Source: Fonsecaea monophora
Taxonomy: Eukaryota > Ascomycota > Eurotiomycetes > Chaetothyriales > Herpotrichiellaceae
DNA: 64,000 bases
Direction of reading: 5' to 3'
Assembly: GCF_001642475.1 (NCBI RefSeq)
Contig: NW_019173932.1
Location: 310,001-374,000 of the forward strand
The position numbers and the translations under genes are program-made. Positions 58,199-64,000 of this stretch are shown here, in pieces (position 1 is the stretch's first letter; each line of letters starts with the position of its first letter). The notes under the pieces were generated by a model that saw only the letters and a list, made by a program, of their open reading frames with translations, had not been told where the DNA came from and did no database searches.

Positions 58199-59970
58199 CT
58201 ATATCAATGTTGCTAACTTGTCCTGCTTAACAACCACCTGGACTCCTTTGGAATCAAGTCTGGGGAATGGAAGGAAGAAGTCGTGAGCCAACTCGACATC
58301 ACTCTTGTCGGTCTCGTACAGCTCAAACTCAAAGTATCGAAACATAGCTGCCAGTGTCAAGTAGAGCTCAGCGTAAGCGAGGCTAACACATGACGCAAAC
58401 AATATCAGCACAGACCACAGAAGTTGGGGAGGGGATCTGATGTTCAACTCACTTGATTCCCAAACAGGACCTCGTGCCTTTGCCAAACCCTACAAAATAC
58501 CTGTCCAAACTGGATCCATTCTTTGCTTTGGGGGAGTCGAGCCACCTCTCAGGGACAAAGGACGTCGAATTGGGGAAAATTTCCTCGTCATGGTTGAGAA
58601 ACGGAATTGTCATCGAGATTGGTGTCCTGGCTGGGATGGTCCATTTGCCGTATTGGATCGGCTTGGGAAATAGACGGGCATTTCGTGCCGTCGTGGAATA
58701 GGACAACCGGACGGCTTCCTTTATACAAGCTGACAGATATGGCAGCTTCTCTAGTTCTGTCCACTCGAGCGGCGCGCTGGGGTCCACCTCGTTGACGTCT
58801 GGAATGGCTTCCTCGAGCTCTTTGCGCAGACGTCCAAGTACATTCGGGTCGCTCAAAATATAGAAGGTGGCCACACTGAGTGTCCAGCCGGTGGTGGAAA
58901 GCCCGGCGCCTATGATCAACTGTGCTTCATCCTGTAGACGGCGGTCCGACTTCTCACTGGCAGGCAGGTCGCCACGAAGCAGCTCAGAGAAGACAGTGGG
59001 GTGCTCGGATTTCTCAGCGAGCGCGTCAATCCTGCCAGCTTTCAAGTCGACGATCTGTTTGGCAAAGTCCTGCAAGCGTCAGAAAGGTCCAACCAGAAGC
59101 AAAAGCACTATGAAGGCTCACTCGTTGCATCTTGAAGACGAGGGCATATAATGGTTCCAGCTTGACGAGCCAGGACTGTGGTAAGCAATTCAAGATTTTG
59201 GGCACCATTGGGAACTGCAGTGACAAGTTTCCACTGATGCTGACGGCTCTGAAAGGGTCATGCAGTATGGGTGTCCATTCAGGAATGTCGAGGCTGTTAT
59301 AGTCGTGGGCGAAGCAGTATTCCATGATCACATCTTCAGCCAAGGCCATATAGCCCCGGCTGATTACTGCTGGCGCGCCAGATTGCTGGTATTCTCGGGC
59401 TTTCGCGATCAAATGATTGAGCTTCTTGCGAATGATGACCTGCAAATCAATGATTCTCTTCCGCGAGAAGAAAGGATTCAACGCGTTTCGTCGGATTCGA
59501 TGCAGCTCATCGGGAGCAGTACTCAAGACCGAATTCTCGTTCCCAAAACGACCAGACATCCAGCTGTATTTATCGACCCTCCCGGCCTTGGTATAGATGG
59601 TGTCCCAGAAGTCCGAGTCCAGGATATGAACCTCGTCTGGGGTGATACGAACGATTGGTCCTGTTCATCTCGACGTGCATAAAGTCAGTCCCAGTCCCAG
59701 GCCGGTTATCCGCATCCACCGCAGTCTTGGACATCTTGACGCACCATACTTCTCGTGAAGGGCCTTGATGTAGAAGATGAATTTGCCTTGTAAGTGTACG
59801 TCGTAGTAGTATTCATGCCATGTGCTTATCGCTGCGTACTTGGGGCCTGGGAAGCGGGCCAACGGGTGAAAGTACAGTCTGTATACGACGAGCCCAAACA
59901 GATATGTGAGGCAAGCGATACCGGAGAGGATCAGACTCGCAGAGAGATACGAGTACGACATTGACGACAT
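58199..59970 (-). CDS. Cytochrome P450, trichodiene-oxygenase-like
   Basis: Four exons (59970-59745, 59660-59122, 59069-58453, 58382-58199) give 521 aa. The N-terminal anchor (YLSASLILSGIACLTYLFGLVVYRLYFHPLARFPGPKYA) is the typical start of the CYP65/CYP68-like grade. The I-helix contains LIIGAGLSTTGWTL, the K-helix is CIKEAVRLS, the PERW motif is FVPERWLD, and the heme loop is FGKGTRSCLGI with Cys457. The acid before the I-helix threonine is missing (GAGLSTTG rather than AGxET or AGxDT), a common variant in this grade. It is separated from the first P450 by about 10 kb and several conserved genes, so it belongs to a different locus. The substrate is unknown. Confidence 0.92.
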
Positions 59971-60736
59971 TGTGCGTCGACTTTGGCAGAGCAAACATGA
60001 AGTAATAGAAAAACAGAGTTTCTATTAAAGGTTGAAGAATTGACCTGATTTGATTAATTGCGAATCACTCAGCGCAGCAAATGCCCCGTGAATGTCCGTT
60101 ACAATCATCATCAATCGAGCCACCCACTCACCCACATGTCTAGACTGCGGCAGAACCACCTCAAACAACTCCAACCACTGCAACATCAAAACTCTTTGCG
60201 GCGTCGATCCTGCAACCGATGTCTCTGCCGAGTATTCCTCGTCCGCCATTCGTGAACCTCTATCTCACGTCTAGCCTCTTTACCGCTTAGATCAAGGCAC
60301 TAGTGAGGTGTTGCGCACCTCAGTTCCGTTCTTCCCGTCTCGCCCCGACGGCGTGTGGTGCAGTCCGTGCCCAATGGCCACCCTTGAGAGTTCGGCATTG
60401 CCCTCTGTGGTGCATGTGGTGCCTGTGGTAGACCTCTCAATGCACAATTCTACTCGTCAGGATAAAGGTGCCGTCCTTGTTTTGGATACTTGACGACTGC
60501 TGACGAGCGACTCATAGTTCAAAATCGTGTCCGTGCGTCCCGATCCTCTTGGAAGCGCCCACCAAATCCCCATTAGCGGTCAGGCGTGGGCTCTTCGACA
60601 GACCAGACAATGAATGAATGGAGGAGGGTGGCTTGCTCACAAGAAGAAGAAAACTTGATAGAATCTTTATCTCTCCCGCAAACCTCTCCGGAACTCTGAG
60701 CATTCTTCCCTTCTTCCTCCTCCTTTACCCCATAAT
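59971..60736. other. Intergenic, promoters of P450 and methyltransferase
   Basis: About 770 bp between divergent genes. No other feature is recognised. Confidence 0.5.
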
Positions 60737-61832
60737 GTGGATTTTCCGTGGCCGTGGTATCGTGTCGATATGGCTGCTAACGAAAATACAGGATACATCG
60801 AACCCGAGCAATTCAACGACGTCGACTCCGGGCTGGGCGACCTGATCTCGGAATCCGACACCGAGTCACTGCGGTCAAGCTTGCTGCAGAGCGTCTATGA
60901 AAACGGGCGTGGCTATCACAAATACAAGGATGGGCTGTACTTCATGCCAGACGATGAGCGCGAACAGGAGCGGCTGGACATGCAGCACGAAATCTTCCTC
61001 AACACTATGAACAACAAGCTGCTCGCAGCCCCCGTCGAGGCTGGCGCCACCTTGGACGTGCTCGACATCGGCACCGGCACAGGCATTTGGGCAATTCATT
61101 TTGCTGATGACAACCCGCAGTCGACGGTGCTGGGGACGGACCTCAGTCCCATCCAGCCCTCCTTCATCCCGCCCAACTGCAAATTCGAAGTCGACGACTT
61201 TGACCAGCCCTGGTGTTTTTCTCAGAAATTCGACCTCGTCCATGGGAGAATGCTTGCAGGCTCGTTGGGGGACCCCCTCAAATTGCTCCAGCAGGCCCAC
61301 CATGCCCTCAAGCCCGGGGGGTGGGTCGAGCTGCAAGACTTTGCCTTCCCGGTCCGCTCCGACGACGGGACCATGGTGGGAACGGCTTTTGAGCGGCTCA
61401 ACGACAACCTGGTCCGGGGTCTACATCTGCTGAACCGCGACGGGAGCTGGGCCGCGCAGTACAAGCAATTCCTAGAGCGGGCCGGCTTCGTCAACGTTGT
61501 CGAGACGCGGTACAAGTGGCCGCAGAACCGGTGGCCCAAGGACCCGCACCTCAAGAAAATTGGACACTGGAACATGGTCAACACCCTTGACGGTCTGCAC
61601 GCCTTCTCTGCCCGCCTGTGCACCAAGGTGCTCGGGATGGGGCTGGAAGAGTTTGAGATTCTGTTGGCCGAGTCGAGGAGAGACATTCGAAACCCCAATA
61701 TCCATGCCTATTGGCCCATGTAGGTGGTTTCCGTCTATTTCGTCCAACTCAACCTTGGAAATTTTAAGTGGGGCATTTTCACTGACCGTTCTGGCTATCT
61801 ATAGTTATGTAGTGTATGGGCAGAAAGCTTGA
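60737..61832 (+). CDS. LaeA-like SAM-dependent methyltransferase
   Basis: Two exons (60737-61719, 61805-61832) give 336 aa; starting at the in-frame ATG 60770 would give 325. The class I methyltransferase fold shows motif I VLDIGTGTGIWAIHFA, motif II FEVDDFDQPW, the HALKPGGWVELQDF post-motif and the family's conserved ending. The small second exon restores AYWPIYVVYGQKA, the usual C-terminus of this TAM-domain group, and otherwise the protein would stop at WPM. Fungal members include LaeA-type regulators and many orphan methyltransferases. LaeA itself sits in velvet complexes and controls secondary metabolism. This one is better called LaeA-like until phylogeny is done. Confidence 0.92.
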
Positions 61833-62311
61833 CGGACTGTGTTGTTGGGACGGGTTGAACTCGCACTATATTATGCGAGACATCCATTCGGAAGCATGCG
61901 TTTCTTGGGACGGACTCTCCGGGCACTCGTATCCAGGGAGTTCGATAGCCCTTGGGACATGGAGACCCAGCTGCCTCGAAAAGATGGTCCCGGACACTAT
62001 TTATCCAGGCCATGGATTCCTTGCGTCGCCCGCTGGCCTCGATCTTCCTCTGGCGGCTCTGGCTGCTGTAGAAGGTCTGTCGGGCTAGCTAACTACCTCC
62101 CAGCTTTGCCGAAAAAAAAAAAAGGTCAAGAATGCAGTGCTAAGGAAGATCTCTGAAGCGAGACCGACAATGACGAGGCACTTGAAGGCCCAAGGTCCAG
62201 CTGAACTGAAAATCCTATACACAAAGGACCACGAGGCTATTTTTTGAGCATTCCTGGCGGTCGAACTCGTCACTCCAGCAAGAACTCCAGGTGTCAACGG
62301 TACACGTGCAC
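61833..62311. other. Intergenic between convergent genes
   Basis: About 480 bp between the 3' ends of the methyltransferase and DsbA-like genes. A poly-A run lies near 62110. Nothing else was seen. Confidence 0.5.
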
Positions 62312-63855
62312 CTACAGTCGCGAGGCTGGCCTATCGTACCCACCGACTGAACTCTCCCTCTCCTTCCACCCGGCCACCAGGTCTTCTACGACGACAAGCT
62401 CATCTTGACCCCAAATGACGCCGCTTTCGGGCGCGCAATTCACCCACCCTTGGTCCGTCTTGTCAAAGACGCGATACGACGGGACACCGCAGATCCCCGC
62501 ATCGATGGCATCTTGGGTGTTGGTCCGCAATTGCTCCTTGACTTGCGGCGTAGAAGCCTTCTTGAATAGCGTGTCGGTATTGCATCCCGCGGTGGCGAGG
62601 TACTCGGCCAGGGCCTTGTCGTCGGAAACGTTGACGTTGCGTTCCCAGCATGCTCGGACTATTTTTGCACTCTCTAGTGGTTAGAGGTGCGGTGACAAGA
62701 CTCTCTCGTAAGAAATGGGGGAGGGGGAAGAGCACAACTTACACAGCAGCGGAGTGAGATTGGGATCTACAATGGCGCAGCGCAAGGCCGTGGGCGTCCG
62801 AATGGGGAATTGTGTTGGCCAGTGCATTTCCACCGGCTTATCGTGAGATCCGCGTTGCTGGTTGATGCTGTTCCAGTGGCGGATCCAGTCACCCATGTCT
62901 TTGTGCATGATATCTCTTTTGGCCTGCGACATGGCGGCCATGGGGAGGTTGGGTGCGCCGACTCTGATTTAATCCGTCAAAACTTCGATCGCCCAGGTTT
63001 TCTTCTCTCCCACTCTTAGGGAGGATTGGCATGGGAAAAAGAACTCACTCTCTGAACAGGGCGCCCACCAAAATGGGCTTCATGACAATCTCGACATCCG
63101 GGCCAAACTGTCTCTTCAGCCGGTCCAGTTGGGTCCAGCCCAAAAACGCCCAGGGACTGCTAAAGTCGTGCCAGAACTCGACGCGTTTCTGCCCGACGGG
63201 GAATCCCGGCGCACACCGGAGCTGCAGACTTGCGAGGTTGGGGACCTGGGCGTAGTCGCAGCCGCGTTTCACGGCGATGAGCGACGCCTCGACAAAGTGC
63301 ATGCGGTCCTGACCCCAGTATAGGCGACCTTGGTGCGCCTTACCCTGGTCGTCCACCCACCGCTCCCCGTCAACCCAGAACGCGGGCACGCCACAGGTCC
63401 CGCGTGCAATGACCTCGGCAGTCGAGGCGCGCAGGGCCTCCTGGGCGTTCTTGTCGTCGAACGCGGCTTCGGTGAGCGACGACGCGCTGCGGATACCGCT
63501 TCGCTTGGCTATGTCCAGCAAGACCGACTTGTCGGTGATGTTGAGGTCCTCGACCCAGTAGGCCCTGAAGAGCGCGTGCGTGAGGGCCGGACGCTCCTCC
63601 ACGGGGACGTGGTAGAGCAGCCGGAGCGCCAGGACCGGGGTCTGCGGGTGCGCCGACGGCCAGTTCAGCTCGACATGGTTGCGCCGCAATGACCGTTGCA
63701 TGGCCCGCGACAAGAGGCGTTTCTTGGTCGGGTTGAAGACGTCGGATGCCGACCCGCCGGCGCCTTGCGGGGCGGCCGTCTCGCGATAGATGGCGCCCAG
63801 GAGGACAGGCGTCCAGATGAGTTCAGCTTCGGTGCGATGAGCGAGTGCAGTGACG
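62312..63855 (-). CDS. Tandem DsbA/HCCA-isomerase double-domain protein (5' partial)
   Basis: Three exons in view (63855-63049, 62963-62743, 62658-62312) encode 458 complete codons after a split first codon. The 5' exon or exons lie at or beyond the window edge, because no ATG precedes TALAHRTEAELIW in frame. The protein holds two copies of the thioredoxin-like DsbA/2-hydroxychromene-2-carboxylate isomerase (GST-kappa) fold. Copy 1 runs from ELIWTPVLLGAIYRE to ARGTCGVPAFWVDG, WGQDRMHFVE. Copy 2 starts RVEFWHDFSSPWAFLGW, then KPILVGALFREVGAPNLPM, and ends GICGVPSYRVF, IWGQDELVVVED. The cis-proline GVP loops are in both copies. The Ser of the glutathione-binding motif is visible in copy 2 (SSPWAF); that of copy 1 would lie in the missing exon. 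Confidence 0.85.
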
Positions 63856-64000
63856 CTGGACACGCCGACAAACAGAGTCAGTCACTCGAGTTAGAATAAG
63901 TCAAATATTTCTTCTTCGACAGGATTCCCCAGGAAAGGAAGGGGGGTACATAGTATATATGTATATACAGTAACCACAATCCCGCAGTTTTTGTAAGTGT
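63856..64000. other. Window edge, probable intron or 5' part of the DsbA-like gene
   Basis: On the minus strand this is the region just before the acceptor TGTCCAG. I find no coding exon that supplies the missing N-terminal strand of the first DsbA-like domain. It may be a long intron, or the gene may start beyond the window. Confidence 0.4.

Overview
The window is nuclear DNA from a filamentous ascomycete (Pezizomycotina). Genes carry short introns of about 50-90 bp with GT..AG borders, and the gene families are typical of that group: a HET-domain protein, a Zn2Cys6 regulator, DHA2 and siderophore-type MFS transporters, P450s, a LaeA-like methyltransferase, and conserved FACT Pob3, Rrn7, eIF5A, Caf120/Skg3 and Sec7 genes. 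I cannot fix the class or genus from sequence alone. Gene models were spliced by hand; every multi-exon model reported closes in one frame from start to stop, except the one cut by the right edge.

Layout. Positions 1-8.8 kb are sparse: a 68-bp tandem array, two unrecognised hypothetical proteins and a secreted tannase/feruloyl esterase. Positions 8.8-24.7 kb look like a biosynthetic cluster for an isocyanide (isonitrile) metabolite. It holds a DJ-1/PfpI protein with the residues expected of an isocyanide hydratase (8847-9739, -); an isocyanide synthase (DIT1/PvcA family) fused in frame to a single ABCG-type nucleotide-binding domain (11245-13957, -); a divergently transcribed adenylation-thiolation-transferase NRPS-like enzyme (14628-18549, +); a 14-TM DHA2 exporter (19833-21690, +); and a SIT/ARN siderophore-type transporter (22950-24677, +). 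Degenerate ~176-bp tandem repeats lie before the DHA2 gene, and copies of one shared 9-mer flank it on both sides.

Positions 25.8-29.7 kb hold an unknown protein and a HET-domain protein. Positions 31.3-45.4 kb are a conserved block: POB3, a small Zn2Cys6 factor, a Caf120/Skg3-type PH protein and a Sec7-PH Arf exchange factor. Positions 46.7-57.6 kb carry a P450, a short-chain dehydrogenase, a mitochondrial-type rhodanese, Rrn7 and eIF5A. Positions 58.2-63.9 kb carry a second P450, a LaeA-like methyltransferase and a gene encoding two tandem DsbA/HCCA-isomerase domains, cut at its 5' end by the window edge.

How the parts may work together (inference). In Aspergillus fumigatus CrmA, isocyanide synthase, A, T and transferase domains form one polypeptide. 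Here they are split between two head-to-head genes, and the synthase carries instead an ABC ATPase domain whose Walker B acidic residue, catalytic glutamate and switch histidine are all replaced. The hydratase-like gene could detoxify or process the isocyanide, and the two transporters could export the product or import its metal complex. I saw no tRNA, rRNA or CRISPR array. The only transposon-like trace is one 57-bp TG..CA inverted-repeat fragment.
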